Shown here piece after piece: positions 11,768 to 21,063 of a DNA stretch of 64,000 nucleotides. Each line of letters starts with the position of its first letter. The first letter of the stretch is position 1. Position numbers and translations under genes: made by a program. The DNA comes from Ancalomicrobiaceae bacterium (GTDB lineage: Bacteria; Pseudomonadota; Alphaproteobacteria; Rhizobiales; Ancalomicrobiaceae): contig JARLIT010000338.1 in assembly GCA_031291575.1 (NCBI GenBank), positions 1 to 64,000 on the forward strand, in the 5' to 3' direction. Under the pieces are notes generated by a model that worked only from the letters and a program-made list of their open reading frames with translations, had not been told where the DNA came from and searched no databases.

Positions 11768-12568
11768 ATGTACCGCTACAGGCTCCTCATCGAATACGAC
11801 GGCACGCCGTTTTCAGGTTGGCAGCGCCAGGCGGGCTTCTCATCGGTGCAGGGCGCGATCGAGCAGGCCGTGTTGCGGCTCACCGGCGAGACGATCACGC
11901 TGAAGGGGGCTGGGCGCACCGACGCCGGCGTGCATGCGACCGGACAGGTGGCGCATCTGGATCTTGACCGCGATTGGCGGGAGACGGTCGTGCGCGACGG
12001 GCTGAACGCCCACCTCAGGCCGCAGCCGGTGACAATCCTCGAAGCAACGCAGGTCGACGCCCGTTTCGATGCCCGCTTCTCGGCCATTGGCCGGCACTAT
12101 CTCTACCGCATCATCGACCGGCGGGCCCCGCTGTCGCTCGAGCGTGCGCGCGCCTGGCACAGCCGCGAGCGGCTCGACGTCGAAGCGATGAACGTGGCGG
12201 CGCAATTCCTCCTCGGCCGGCACGATTTCACCACCTTCCGCTCGGCGCATTGTCAGTCGCGCTCGCCAGTGAAGACCCTCGACCGGCTGGAGGCGACACG
12301 GGCCGGCGACCTGATCGAGATCCGCGCCTCGGCACGCTCATTCCTGCACAATCAGGTACGCTCGATGGTCGGCACGCTCGAACGGGTCGGGCGCGGCAAA
12401 TGGGTGCCGGCGGATGTCGGCGAGGCGCTTGCGGCCGCGGACCGGTCCCGTTGCGGACCGGTCGCGCCACCATGGGGGCTGTACCTGACGCAGGTGGACT
12501 ATTCCGAGCCACCCCGCGACTACGCCTCAGTCCGCCCCGCCGAAGCGCTCGGCGATGAGGTCGAATAG
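11768..12568 (+). CDS. truA: tRNA pseudouridine(38-40) synthase
   Basis: A 266-residue enzyme that forms pseudouridine at positions 38-40 in the anticodon arm of tRNAs. The family signature [19 protein letters not shown] carries the catalytic Asp (RTDAGVHA). The C-terminal half has FRSAHCQS and [14 protein letters not shown], both typical of TruA. It is the last gene of def-fmt-truA. Its 3' end overlaps the convergent aminopeptidase gene by 42 bases. Confidence 0.96.
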   Translation: MYRYRLLIEYDGTPFSGWQRQAGFSSVQGAIEQAVLRLTGETITLKGAGRTDAGVHATGQVAHLDLDRDWRETVVRDGLNAHLRPQPVTILEATQVDARFDARFSAIGRHYLYRIIDRRAPLSLERARAWHSRERLDVEAMNVAAQFLLGRHDFTTFRSAHCQSRSPVKTLDRLEATRAGDLIEIRASARSFLHNQVRSMVGTLERVGRGKWVPADVGEALAAADRSRCGPVAPPWGLYLTQVDYSEPPRDYASVRPAEALGDEVE

Positions 12569-13915
12569 CGCGCGGATGCCCTGCGCCTCGCCGCCCTCCG
12601 GCCGGCCGGGCTTAGCCGAAGGGTTCCAGGCGTAGATGTCGAGATGCACCCAGGCCTTCGCCTTCTCGACGAATTTCGACAGGAACAACGCCGCGGTGAT
12701 CGAACCGGCAAAGCCGCCGGAGGCGGTGTTGTTCACGTCGGCGACCTTCGAGTCGAGCATCGCCTCGTAAGGAGCCCACAGCGGCATGCGCCACAGGGGA
12801 TCGGCGAGGGCGAGGGCGAGCGCCTGCAGCCGCGCGGCCAAGGCGTCATCCCGGCTGTAGAAGGGCGGCAGATCGGGGCCGAGCGCGACGCGGGCGGCGC
12901 CCGTCAGCGTCGCCATGTCGATGAGGAGGTCGGGCGCTTCCTCGTCGGCGAATGCCAAGGCGTCAGCCAGCACCAGTCGGCCTTCCGCATCGGTATTGCC
13001 GATCTCGACGGTGATGCCCTTGCGGCTCGGATAGATGTCCGAAGGTCGGAAGGCGCGTCCGGAAATGGCGTTCTCCACTGCCGGGATCAACACCCTGAGG
13101 CGGACCGGCAACCCAGCGCCGATGATCAACTTGGCCAGCGCCAGCACGTTCGCCGCCCCGCCCATGTCCTTCTTCATCAGGAGCATGCCGGTATCGGACT
13201 TGATATCGAGCCCGCCGGTGTCAAAGACGACACCCTTGCCGACAAGAGTCACTTTCGGGTCGCCAGCATTCCCCCACGTCGCCTCGATCAGGCGTGGCGC
13301 CCGCTCCGAGCCGGTGCCGACGGCGTGGATCAGCGGAAAGCCGGGCAGCAAGTCGGCGCCGACGGTCTCGGTCACCGTCGCCCCGTCCGGCTCGAGGGCG
13401 GCGCGCACGGCGGACGCCAGTTCGGCGGGGCCGAGGTCGTTCGCCGGCGTGTTGACGAGGTCGCGGGCGAGCGTCACTGCCCCAACCAGCCGCTCGAGGC
13501 CGGCTCGGTTAGTGTCTGCGTCCAGCCGCAGGCGTGCGCCATCCGGCGCCGCCTTGTAGCGGAAGAACCTGTAGGCGCCGAGCCCCCAGCCGAGCGCCGC
13601 CAGCCGGCGATCGGCAATGCCCTCACCGAGGCGATAATCGCCCGCCGGCAGCACGCTCGGCAGCTTGCCGAAGACAAGGCCTTGCGGCTCCGACGCCGGC
13701 ACGCCGAACAGCACCGCCTGGATCCCGTCCGGTCCCGGCACGACAATGTGCTCGCCGACCTTCGCCTTGAAGCCCGAGGCACGGACGAAGGCGGCGGCGG
13801 GAGCCCCGAGCGCCTCGAGACTTGCGGCGAGGGTCTCCGGCGTCACGGCGTGGACGGGAATGGTGGGACAATCGGATTCGGACGGCAGGAAGGGATCGGA
13901 CACTTTCGACTCCAC
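12527..13915 (-). CDS. M17 leucyl aminopeptidase family protein
   Basis: A 462-residue cytosolic metallo-aminopeptidase. The catalytic C-terminal domain has the M17 metal and active-site motifs [15 protein letters not shown] and the signature [14 protein letters not shown] near residue 310, followed by [11 protein letters not shown]. The N-terminal domain is short and divergent, as in the smaller alphaproteobacterial M17 paralogues rather than E. coli PepA. The chosen start is a GTG at 13915; no strong ribosome-binding site settles it. The 3' end runs 42 bases into truA on the other strand. Confidence 0.88.
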   Translation of the reverse strand: MESKVSDPFLPSESDCPTIPVHAVTPETLAASLEALGAPAAAFVRASGFKAKVGEHIVVPGPDGIQAVLFGVPASEPQGLVFGKLPSVLPAGDYRLGEGIADRRLAALGWGLGAYRFFRYKAAPDGARLRLDADTNRAGLERLVGAVTLARDLVNTPANDLGPAELASAVRAALEPDGATVTETVGADLLPGFPLIHAVGTGSERAPRLIEATWGNAGDPKVTLVGKGVVFDTGGLDIKSDTGMLLMKKDMGGAANVLALAKLIIGAGLPVRLRVLIPAVENAISGRAFRPSDIYPSRKGITVEIGNTDAEGRLVLADALAFADEEAPDLLIDMATLTGAARVALGPDLPPFYSRDDALAARLQALALALADPLWRMPLWAPYEAMLDSKVADVNNTASGGFAGSITAALFLSKFVEKAKAWVHLDIYAWNPSAKPGRPEGGEAQGIRALFDLIAERFGGAD

Positions 13916-14221
13916 GGCAGGACAGGCACTTCAGCGCAAGATGCGCCCGCTCGGACGCGCATCTTATCCTATCTCTTTGTTCGAGCGAGTTGTTCTTCTC
14001 AAGGCCGCGGATCACGTCCACGCCATGCCCTCATCGTCAGAGTAGCGGTTCAGGTCCATCTGTCCAGGGCAGACGGCGTCCGGATCGGCGGCTTAACCAT
14101 CCGTTAGGGTTAACGAACTACCAATGGAGCCGAAGCCGGGCACGTCCCCGGCCTCGGTTCGGGTCCGTGCGACCCGATCGAAACCGGCCCCGCCCCGGCC
14201 GGAACGCTGACGGAGATCTCC
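13916..14221 (+). promoter_or_regulatory. Promoter region of tadD with TTAACC/GTTAAC half-sites
   Basis: This 306-base divergent gap contains the octamer TTAACCAT at 14093-14100 and GTTAAC at 14109-14114, about 110-130 bases before tadD. These resemble CtrA half-sites. A GC hairpin (arms around 14130-14140 and 14143-14155) lies between them and tadD. CTGACGGAGATCTCC precedes the tadD ATG and contains GGAG. Confidence 0.45.
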
Positions 14222-15034
14222 ATGGCCAGACTGAACGCCGACCCGGTTTTCACCCTCTCCCGGCTCCTGCTCGCCGGCACGGTCGTCGCCGGGCTCACGC
14301 TCGGCGCCTGCGCCCGCTCGCCATCGGGAACCAGCGGCGACCCGTCGCTGAATGCCAGCGTGTCGCAGGCGACGCCAGGTTCGACGCTGGCCACCATGGA
14401 AGCCTGGGCCGCGCGCTACAAGTCGGCGCCAAACCGCGACAATGCCATCGCTTATGCACAGGCGCTTCGCGCCAACGACCAGTCGGCCCAGGCGGTCGCG
14501 GTCCTGCAGGAGCAGATGCTGAAAAACCCGAAGGATACGGCGATCGCGTCGGCCTACGGCAAGGCGCTCGCTTCAAACGGCGACTTCGATCAGGCGCTGA
14601 AAGTGGTCCGTGCCGCCAATTCGCCGACCAATCCGGACTGGCGGCTCCTATCGGCCGAGGGCGCCATCCTCGACCAGTTGGGCGATTCGGCCGGGGCGCG
14701 CGGTGCCTATTCCACCGCCCTGAAGATCGCGCCGGAGGAACCGACGCTTCTCAACAATCTCGCCCTCTCCTACCTCCTCACCAACAATCTGCAGCAGGCG
14801 GACGCGCTTCTGCGCCGCGCGGTGGCGAGCCCACGGGCCGACAGCCGCATCCGGCAGAATCTGGCGCTCGTGCTTGGCCTCGAGGGCAAATTCGCCGAAG
14901 CCGACCAGGTGGCGCGACAGGAAATGTCGCCGGATCAGGCCGCGGCCAACCTCGCCTACCTGAAGTCCATGCTGTCGCAGCAGAATACCTGGCGGCAGAT
15001 CAAGCAGGTCGACAAGCCGAAGACGAATGGGTAA
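14222..15034 (+). CDS. tadD: TadD-type tetratricopeptide pilus assembly lipoprotein
   Basis: A 270-residue protein with an N-terminal signal and lipobox-like LTLGAC (Cys near residue 36), followed by about four TPR helix pairs (residues 75-245; for example DSAGARGAYSTALKIAPEEPTLLNNLALSYL). TadD is an outer-membrane-associated lipoprotein that serves as pilotin/assembly factor for the tad secretin. It is transcribed towards the right, converging with the main cpa-tad operon that ends at tadC. The TTAACCAT motif upstream is shared with the cpaB promoter region. Confidence 0.88.
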   Translation: MARLNADPVFTLSRLLLAGTVVAGLTLGACARSPSGTSGDPSLNASVSQATPGSTLATMEAWAARYKSAPNRDNAIAYAQALRANDQSAQAVAVLQEQMLKNPKDTAIASAYGKALASNGDFDQALKVVRAANSPTNPDWRLLSAEGAILDQLGDSAGARGAYSTALKIAPEEPTLLNNLALSYLLTNNLQQADALLRRAVASPRADSRIRQNLALVLGLEGKFAEADQVARQEMSPDQAAANLAYLKSMLSQQNTWRQIKQVDKPKTNG

Positions 15035-15098
15035 CGCCCGGCATCCATTCGTCTCCTTTACCAACGGCCCTTCCGGCTGAGGCATCCGTCCAGTGGGG

Positions 15099-15133
15099 TG
15101 TCATCAAGTCAGTCGTGACATGACTTGATGACA
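15099..15133. terminator. Perfect 13-bp inverted repeat between tadD and tadC
   Basis: The arms TGTCATCAAGTCA (15099-15111) and TGACTTGATGACA (15121-15133) are exact reverse complements around a 9-base loop. It lies 65 bases after the tadD stop, between convergent genes, so a bidirectional transcript-ending hairpin is plausible. No T-tract follows on either strand. Confidence 0.5.
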
Positions 15134-15189
15134 TCAGTTGAGGCGAGATCGATCAACGATCAGGGCCATTGATCATAGAATTCTCACCC

Positions 15190-15261
15190 GTCATTGCGAG
15201 CGTGTGCACAAGCAATCCCTTCTTGGGATTCTGGATTGCTTCTGCTCACGCTCGCAATGAT
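15190..15261. repeat. REP-like palindromic element
   Basis: Two 29-base arms (15190-15218 and 15233-15261) are reverse complements at 26 of 29 positions around a 14-base loop. The core TCATTGCGAGCG at one end and GCAATCC at the loop side match a dispersed palindrome (GTCATTGCGAGCG...AAGCAATCC) that I recall from many proteobacterial intergenic regions. It sits in the tadD/tadC convergent gap. Only one copy is in this window. Confidence 0.75.
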
Positions 15262-15301
15262 GGATATCGAATCTGCCGGAGCGGTTCTGCGGAAGTCAGC
15301 T

Positions 15302-16279
15302 TCAGTCCCACTTGAAGATCTGGATGAAGGCCGGACCGAGGATGACGACGAACAGCACCGGCAAGAAGAACACGATCATCGGCACGGTCAGCTTCGGCGG
15401 CAGCGCGGCCGCCTTCTTTTCGGCCTCCGCCATGCGTGAATCACGGCTTTCCTGAGCCAGGACCCTGAGAGCCGTGCCGATCGGCGTGCCGTAGCGTTCG
15501 GCCTGGATCAGCGCCGTCACCACATTCTTCACGCCGTCGATGCCAGTGCGCGTGCCGAGGTTCTCGTAGGCCTTGCGACGCTCGGGCAGGAAAGCCATCT
15601 CCGCCGTCGTCAGCGACATTTCCTCGGCCAGCTCCGTCGACTGCGCACCGATCTCCTCGGCCACCTTGCGGAATGCCGGCTCGACGGCCATGCCGGATTC
15701 GACGCAGATCAGCAGGAGGTCGAGTGCATCCGGCCAGGCGCGGCGGACCGACAGCTGCCGCTTGCTGATGGCGTTCGAAATATAGAGGTTGGGCAGGTAG
15801 AGGCCGACGCCGGCGGCGAGGACCGACAGCATGACGCGGAAGCCCACCGGCTTGTCGGCCATCACGCCGATGACGAAGAAATAGAACAGCGCCAGCACGA
15901 GCAGGACGAAGGGCAACACGAACCGGGCGAACAGGAACGCGACCATCGGCGCGTTGCCGCGCAGGCCGGCCATCCGCAGCCGATTGGCGGTCGATTCGTC
16001 GGAGAGAACGTTCTTCAGGTCGAAGCGGTCGACGAGCTGCTGCATGTAGGGTTTCGCCGCCTGCCGCAATTGAACCTTGTCGGCACCGGCCATCAGTCGG
16101 GCCCGCTCGCGGCTGCGGATCTGCTCGCGTTCGATGGCAACGGCCCGCATGCGCGCCTTCAGCTTGTCGCCGTCCATCGCCGGCATCGCCAGCGTCAGAA
16201 TGGTGGCGGCGACGCCGATGGCGGTCAGCGACGCCAGCAGGAACTGCGGATTCAACAGGAGATCGAGAAAGGCTTTCAT
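15302..16279 (-). CDS. tadC: Tad pilus inner-membrane platform protein TadC
   Basis: A 325-residue T2SSF-domain membrane protein that forms the inner-membrane platform of the Tad pilus with TadB. It has an N-terminal membrane segment, a pair near residues 115-165, the cytoplasmic F domain (RRAWPDALDLLLICVESGM, about 180-270) and a C-terminal membrane helix (TVPMIVFFLPVLFVVILGPA). GGAGG precedes the ATG at 16279 by five bases. It is the last gene of the leftward operon, 10 bases after tadB. Confidence 0.93.
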   Translation of the reverse strand: MKAFLDLLLNPQFLLASLTAIGVAATILTLAMPAMDGDKLKARMRAVAIEREQIRSRERARLMAGADKVQLRQAAKPYMQQLVDRFDLKNVLSDESTANRLRMAGLRGNAPMVAFLFARFVLPFVLLVLALFYFFVIGVMADKPVGFRVMLSVLAAGVGLYLPNLYISNAISKRQLSVRRAWPDALDLLLICVESGMAVEPAFRKVAEEIGAQSTELAEEMSLTTAEMAFLPERRKAYENLGTRTGIDGVKNVVTALIQAERYGTPIGTALRVLAQESRDSRMAEAEKKAAALPPKLTVPMIVFFLPVLFVVILGPAFIQIFKWD

Positions 16280-16289
16280 CCAACCTCCA

Positions 16290-17291
16290 TCAAATATCGA
16301 AACTGATCATCTTGCGCATCACCAGGATACCGATGAACATATAAAGAAGACCGCCGATCAGAATCACATTGCCCATCTTCGTGGTGAACAGGATCAGCAC
16401 GTAATTCGGGCTCGTCAGGTAGACGAGACCGGTAACGATGATCGGCAGAGCGCCGATAATGCTGGCAGACGCCTTGGCCTCCATCGACATAGCGACGATC
16501 TTGGCTTTCATCTTCTTGCGATCGCGGAGCACCTTGGAGAGGTTGCCGAGCGCATCCGACAGATTGCCGCCGGCCTTCGCCTGGATGGAAATGACGATGC
16601 CGAAGAAGCTCGCCTCCTGCGCCGGGACGCGCTCGTGCAGCTTCATCACCGCATCGCCGATGGTCATCCCCATCTGCTGGGCCTCGTTGATGAGCCGAAA
16701 CTCGGTCTTGACCGGTTCGCTCGCCTCCGCAGCGATGATGCGCATGCAGTCGGCGAGCGGCAGACCCGACTTGATGCCGCGCACGATGATGTCGACGGCA
16801 TTCGGCAGTTCGTCGAGGAACTTGGAGATGCGCCGCTTGCGCAGGAAGTTGACCAACCAGCGCGGCAGGCCGAGCCCGCCCATGACGAGGAAGCCGAGCG
16901 CCACGAACGGCTTGCCGGAAATGAACAGTACGGCGGCGCCCGAGGCGGCGCCGATCAAGGCCGAGACGACATAGAACTTGCGCTTCGACCAGTGCAGGCC
17001 CGCCTGCTCCAACAACTGCGTCAACGGCGGCTTGTTGACCTGCTTGGCGATCGCCTTCTGCTTGGCCTCGAACTCCTTCAGCGAGTCCTGGATGCTCTTG
17101 CGGCGGGCGCCCTGTTCGGCCGCAACACGACGCTCGCTGGCGACCGCCGGGCGCTCGCTGATGGCACCAATCCGCTTGGCCACCGTCGCCTCATTGTTCA
17201 CCCGCGCGAACAGGAGAGCGTAGGCGATACTGCCGGCGGCAAACATCACCAGGCAGACAATGGCCAGCATGGTCAGGGTGTCGTTGAACAT
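16290..17291 (-). CDS. tadB: Tad pilus inner-membrane platform protein TadB
   Basis: A 333-residue T2SSF-domain protein, partner and paralogue of TadC. It shows an N-terminal membrane helix (MLAIVCLVMFAAGSIAYALLF), a cytoplasmic charged stretch, two central helices, the conserved FLDELPNAVDIIVRGIKSGLP segment (the family motif) and a C-terminal pair of membrane helices. It lies between cpaF/tadA and tadC in the usual order. Confidence 0.93.
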   Translation of the reverse strand: MFNDTLTMLAIVCLVMFAAGSIAYALLFARVNNEATVAKRIGAISERPAVASERRVAAEQGARRKSIQDSLKEFEAKQKAIAKQVNKPPLTQLLEQAGLHWSKRKFYVVSALIGAASGAAVLFISGKPFVALGFLVMGGLGLPRWLVNFLRKRRISKFLDELPNAVDIIVRGIKSGLPLADCMRIIAAEASEPVKTEFRLINEAQQMGMTIGDAVMKLHERVPAQEASFFGIVISIQAKAGGNLSDALGNLSKVLRDRKKMKAKIVAMSMEAKASASIIGALPIIVTGLVYLTSPNYVLILFTTKMGNVILIGGLLYMFIGILVMRKMISFDI

Positions 17292-17319
17292 CGCCCAAAG
17301 CTCCGGAGCCCATTGGCTC

Positions 17320-18768
17320 TCATGCCGCGTCCGTCACCGCAGCCGCGTCGAGCGCTGCCGCGAGGCGCTTCTCCTCGTTGTAGTAGCGTGCCCGCTCCCA
17401 GAAGCGCGGCCGTCCGATGCCGGTCGAGCGGTGGCGTCCCATCAGCTTGCCTTCGGGGTTCTCGCCGATGACGTCGTAGACGAACAGGTCCTGCGTGATG
17501 ATCACGTCGCCTTCCATGCCCATCACCTCGGTGATGTGGGTGATGCGGCGCGAACCGTCCCTGAGACGCGCCGCCTGCACGATGACGTCGACGGAGGAGA
17601 CGATCATCTCGCGGATGGTCTTGGAGGGCAGCGCATAGCCGCCCATGGTGATCATCGATTCGATACGGGCGAGCGCCTCGCGCGGGCTGTTGGCGTGCAG
17701 CGTTCCCATCGAGCCGTCGTGGCCGGTGTTCATCGCCTGCAACAGGTCGAAGGCCTCCGGTCCGCGCACTTCGCCGACGATGATGCGCTCGGGCCGCATG
17801 CGCAGGCAGTTCTTGACGAGATCGCGCATGTTCACCTGGCCCTCGCCTTCGAGATTGGGCGGGCGGGTTTCAAGGCGCACCACATGCGGCTGCTGCAGCT
17901 GCAGTTCGGCGGCGTCTTCGCAGGTGATGATGCGTTCGGTCGAATCGATATAGCGGGTGAGGCAGTTGAGGAGCGTCGTCTTGCCCGAGCCGGTGCCGCC
18001 GGAAACGACGACGTTGCACCTGACCCGGCCGATGATCTGCAGCACGGTGGCGCCTTCCGGCGAGATCGTGCCGAATTTCATCAACTGGTCGAGAGTGAGC
18101 TTGTCCTTCTTGAACTTACGAATGGTGAGCGCCGGTCCGTCGATGGCGAGCGGGGGGGCGATGACGTTGACGCGGGAGCCATCGGGCAAGCGCGCGTCGC
18201 AGATCGGGCTGGATTCATCGACGCGACGGCCAACCTGGCTGACGATGCGCTGGCAGATGTTCATCAGCTGCTGATTGTCGCGAAACCGCACCGACGTCAG
18301 CTGCACCTTGCCGCCAACTTCGATGAAGGTCCGGTCGCAGCCATTGACCATGATGTCCGAGATGTCGTCTCGGGCGAGCAACGGTTCGAGCGGGCCGTAG
18401 CCGAGCACGTCGTTGACGATGTCCTCGAGCAGGTCCTCCTGCTCGGAAATGGACATCACCACGCTTTTCAGCTGGATGATCTCGTTGACGACGTCGCGGA
18501 TCTCTTCCCGTGCCGATTCCAGATCGAGCCGGGCCAGCTGGGACAGGTCGATGGTGTCGATGAGCGCGGAGAAGATCGACGACTTGATATCGTAGTATTC
18601 GGTGCCGCGCGGCCGTTCGGACGGATTGTAGACCGGTGTCGGCGCGACCGGCTTGACCGGCAGGGGGGCATCGGTCGTTTCAGGCGCCGGACGCACGGCC
18701 GCTGCCGGCACCAGCGTCGCTGCCTGCCCGGTGACTTGTGTCGCTGTCGACCCTCGCTTGCCGAACAT
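17320..18768 (-). CDS. cpaF: Tad pilus assembly ATPase CpaF/TadA
   Basis: A 482-residue secretion ATPase that drives Flp pilus assembly. It has the N-terminal domain with [21 protein letters not shown], Walker [13 protein letters not shown], the Asp box and Walker B region ([26 protein letters not shown]) and the His box [16 protein letters not shown]. The first 75 residues are Pro/Ala-rich and low-complexity. GAGGAG precedes the ATG. It is followed by tadB (28 bases) and preceded by cpaE (209-base gap without features). Confidence 0.96.
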   Translation of the reverse strand: MFGKRGSTATQVTGQAATLVPAAAVRPAPETTDAPLPVKPVAPTPVYNPSERPRGTEYYDIKSSIFSALIDTIDLSQLARLDLESAREEIRDVVNEIIQLKSVVMSISEQEDLLEDIVNDVLGYGPLEPLLARDDISDIMVNGCDRTFIEVGGKVQLTSVRFRDNQQLMNICQRIVSQVGRRVDESSPICDARLPDGSRVNVIAPPLAIDGPALTIRKFKKDKLTLDQLMKFGTISPEGATVLQIIGRVRCNVVVSGGTGSGKTTLLNCLTRYIDSTERIITCEDAAELQLQQPHVVRLETRPPNLEGEGQVNMRDLVKNCLRMRPERIIVGEVRGPEAFDLLQAMNTGHDGSMGTLHANSPREALARIESMITMGGYALPSKTIREMIVSSVDVIVQAARLRDGSRRITHITEVMGMEGDVIITQDLFVYDVIGENPEGKLMGRHRSTGIGRPRFWERARYYNEEKRLAAALDAAAVTDAA

Positions 18769-18977
18769 ACGCGCCTACTCCTCTTCTCCTCAGGCCTGCC
18801 GGCGCGGCGTCGGCGGTCGCGCTGAACGTTGGGCCGGCCTTCACCCCATTTCGTCGAGCGGCACTACCCGCTCTCACCAAACGCATCGGCGAGCCCCAGG
18901 CGGACCCGCGCAGCTCGACCATCCCGCATCCGGGGTTTCCAAAACGGAAACCCGATTGCGAAAAACCTCACCAAATC

Positions 18978-20243
18978 TCAGCCGGTCGCCTTGCCGCGCA
19001 GCCGCGACAGGAACGACAGCGTCGACGGTTTCTTCTGCCGCCGCACCTCTGCCCGCCCGGTGACGATCGAAGCGATCGAGCGGAACGTCTCGCCGATTGG
19101 ATGCTTGGGATCGACCTCGGCGATCATCTGGCCGTTGTTGGCGGCGGTGCCGAACAGACCCGGCTCGAACGGGATCACCGACAGGATCGGCAATTCCAGC
19201 GCGCGGGCGAAGTCTTCCGGCTTGATCTCGGGCCGTTTCGGCATGCCGACCATGTTGATGACGAGGCGCGGCGCGGCATCGTTCGGCCGCGTCTGCTTCA
19301 GAAAATCGCAGACATTCTTGGTATTGCGCAGCGAGGCCAGGTCCGGCACGGCGACGATAACCACCTCGTCGAGCTGGCGGAGCGTGCGCTTTGCCCAGGA
19401 CGTCCACAGATGAGGAATGTCGACGACGACCGCCGGCACGCTGGTTCTGACCACGTCGACGATCGGTTCGATCGCCATCTCGCCGAGATCGAAGGTCCGG
19501 TCGAGGGTGGCCGGAGCCGCCAGGATCGACAGGCGGTCATCAAAGCGGGTGAGCAGACGATCGATGAACACGTCGTCGATGCGGTCGGGCGTCGCCAACG
19601 CATCGGCAATGCCCACCGACGGATCCTGGTTGAAATCGATGCCGGCGGTGCCGAACGGCATGTCGAGATCGACGAGGACGACCGGCTGGTCGTAGCTCGT
19701 GGTGATCGCCCAGGCGACATTATGGCAGATGGTCGAAGCGCCGCAGCCGCCCTTGGCGCCGAAGAAGCCGATGGTGCGGCCGAGCGGTACCGTCGCAGTG
19801 GAGGAATAGAGATCAGCGATCGAGCGGATGAAATCGAAGATGCCGAAGGGCGCGACGACGTATTCGCTCACGCCCCGCCGCATCAGCTCGCGAAACAACG
19901 GCACATCGTTGACATGACCGATGACGAATACCTTGGTACCGTGATCACAGACCTCGGCAAGGCGATCGAGCTGCTCGAGCAGCTCCTCTCGCTCGACGCG
20001 CGACTCGACGATGACGAGGTTCGGCGTCGGCGCCCCGTGATAGAACTCGATGGCGACGTTCATGCCGCCCATCTGCACCTTGACGTGTGCCTTCGCCATG
20101 CGCCGGTCGGAGGCCGCTGCCTCGATGACGGCGGCAACCTCACGCGATTCGCAGAAGGCCTGCACGGCGATGCGCGGGACTGGCCGGATGTCCGGCGTCG
20201 CCTCGGCCGTCTGCGCCGTGTCGTCGGGCGTCTCCCGCATCAT
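18978..20243 (-). CDS. cpaE: Pilus assembly protein CpaE, ParA/MinD-like ATPase
   Basis: A 421-residue protein with a receiver-like N-terminal domain lacking an obvious phospho-acceptor (residues about 25-140) and a C-terminal deviant Walker A ATPase (FFGAKGGCGASTICHN, near 160-175; DLDMPFGTAGIDFNQ). In Caulobacter CpaE directs pilus components to the cell pole. Two adjacent ATG codons at 20243 and 20240 could start it, and GGGGA lies 7-10 bases upstream. The frame is open for another 86 codons upstream, but that part runs through cpaD and is not counted. Confidence 0.92.
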   Translation of the reverse strand: MMRETPDDTAQTAEATPDIRPVPRIAVQAFCESREVAAVIEAAASDRRMAKAHVKVQMGGMNVAIEFYHGAPTPNLVIVESRVEREELLEQLDRLAEVCDHGTKVFVIGHVNDVPLFRELMRRGVSEYVVAPFGIFDFIRSIADLYSSTATVPLGRTIGFFGAKGGCGASTICHNVAWAITTSYDQPVVLVDLDMPFGTAGIDFNQDPSVGIADALATPDRIDDVFIDRLLTRFDDRLSILAAPATLDRTFDLGEMAIEPIVDVVRTSVPAVVVDIPHLWTSWAKRTLRQLDEVVIVAVPDLASLRNTKNVCDFLKQTRPNDAAPRLVINMVGMPKRPEIKPEDFARALELPILSVIPFEPGLFGTAANNGQMIAEVDPKHPIGETFRSIASIVTGRAEVRRQKKPSTLSFLSRLRGKATG

Positions 20244-20259
20244 GGACGTATCCCCTTCA

Positions 20260-21063
20260 TCAGTTGCCCCCGGTGACGCTGTCGGCGACCGTCTGGGTCT
20301 TGGCACCGTCGTTCGCTTTGGTCTGCTCGCCCTTCTGGAATTTGGCGATGACGGTGGCCCGGCGGGTGCCGTCAGGCGGGTCCATGCCGGCCGGCGTGAC
20401 GAGATCGGTCGGATCCGCCACCATCGCGGCAACGTTGGCCTGGGTCGAGCAGCCGAATTCGAAGTCGTCCTGATTGTTGAACTTGTCAGTGGCGACCGCA
20501 TCCGGCCAGCGGCCGCAAGGGTGCGTCAACATGGCCTTGACGCGCGGATAGGCGATGCGGATCGGAGCGTCGGCGGCGGTCTGGTCGACGGTGTAGGGGA
20601 CGCGCGAGATGGCGGTCTTCGGGACGCCGCCGGCAGCAAGCGCAGTGACGATCTGCGCGGACATGCGGTAGGCGGCCGCTTCGTTCGGAGAGCCCGACGG
20701 CACCAGGATGGTCAGCCCGGTGGCGCCCTGGCGCCGGGAGTCCTGGGCGAACAGGGTAATCGTGTGGGCCATGCGCTGCGTCAGCACGCCGGACTGGCTG
20801 CCAACCGGCACATCGAGGGTCTCTGCCGATTCGGTCAGCACGATCGGATGGCGGGTGCGGTAGCCGTCGTTGAGGGTCGAGCCGGTGACCGTGGGCTCCA
20901 TCTTGTAGTTGGCGGCGCAGCCGGCGAGCGCCAGCGCCGAGCCGGAGATGGCGATGAGAAGAGCGAGGCCCGGCCCGGCCGCCGAACGGCTGGAGCCGAC
21001 GGGCGGGACTGCCGCCGCGCTCGCTAATCCGTGACTGATACGCATCGATCGATCCTCATTCAT
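20260..21063 (-). CDS. cpaD: Pilus assembly lipoprotein CpaD
   Basis: A 267-residue CpaD-family protein with an N-terminal signal and lipobox-like ALAGCAANY (Cys near 49). The family core is TRHPIVLTESAETLDVPVGSQSGVL, with CGRWPDAV and FGCSTQANVAAMVADP towards the C-terminus. It localises to the outer membrane with the CpaC secretin. The start overlaps the cpaC stop by 8 bases; an alternative ATG six codons in (21045) would leave no overlap. Confidence 0.92.
   Translation of the reverse strand: MNEDRSMRISHGLASAAAVPPVGSSRSAAGPGLALLIAISGSALALAGCAANYKMEPTVTGSTLNDGYRTRHPIVLTESAETLDVPVGSQSGVLTQRMAHTITLFAQDSRRQGATGLTILVPSGSPNEAAAYRMSAQIVTALAAGGVPKTAISRVPYTVDQTAADAPIRIAYPRVKAMLTHPCGRWPDAVATDKFNNQDDFEFGCSTQANVAAMVADPTDLVTPAGMDPPDGTRRATVIAKFQKGEQTKANDGAKTQTVADSVTGGN

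Noticed and set aside
15190-15261. tRNA gene or CRISPR repeat as an explanation of the symmetric sequence
   Set aside because: There is only one long inverted repeat, no cloverleaf and no regularly spaced direct repeats.
18978-20501. A 507-residue version of CpaE
   Set aside because: The extra 86 residues run through cpaD in another frame; two adjacent ATG codons with a purine-rich site at 20243/20240 fit the family.
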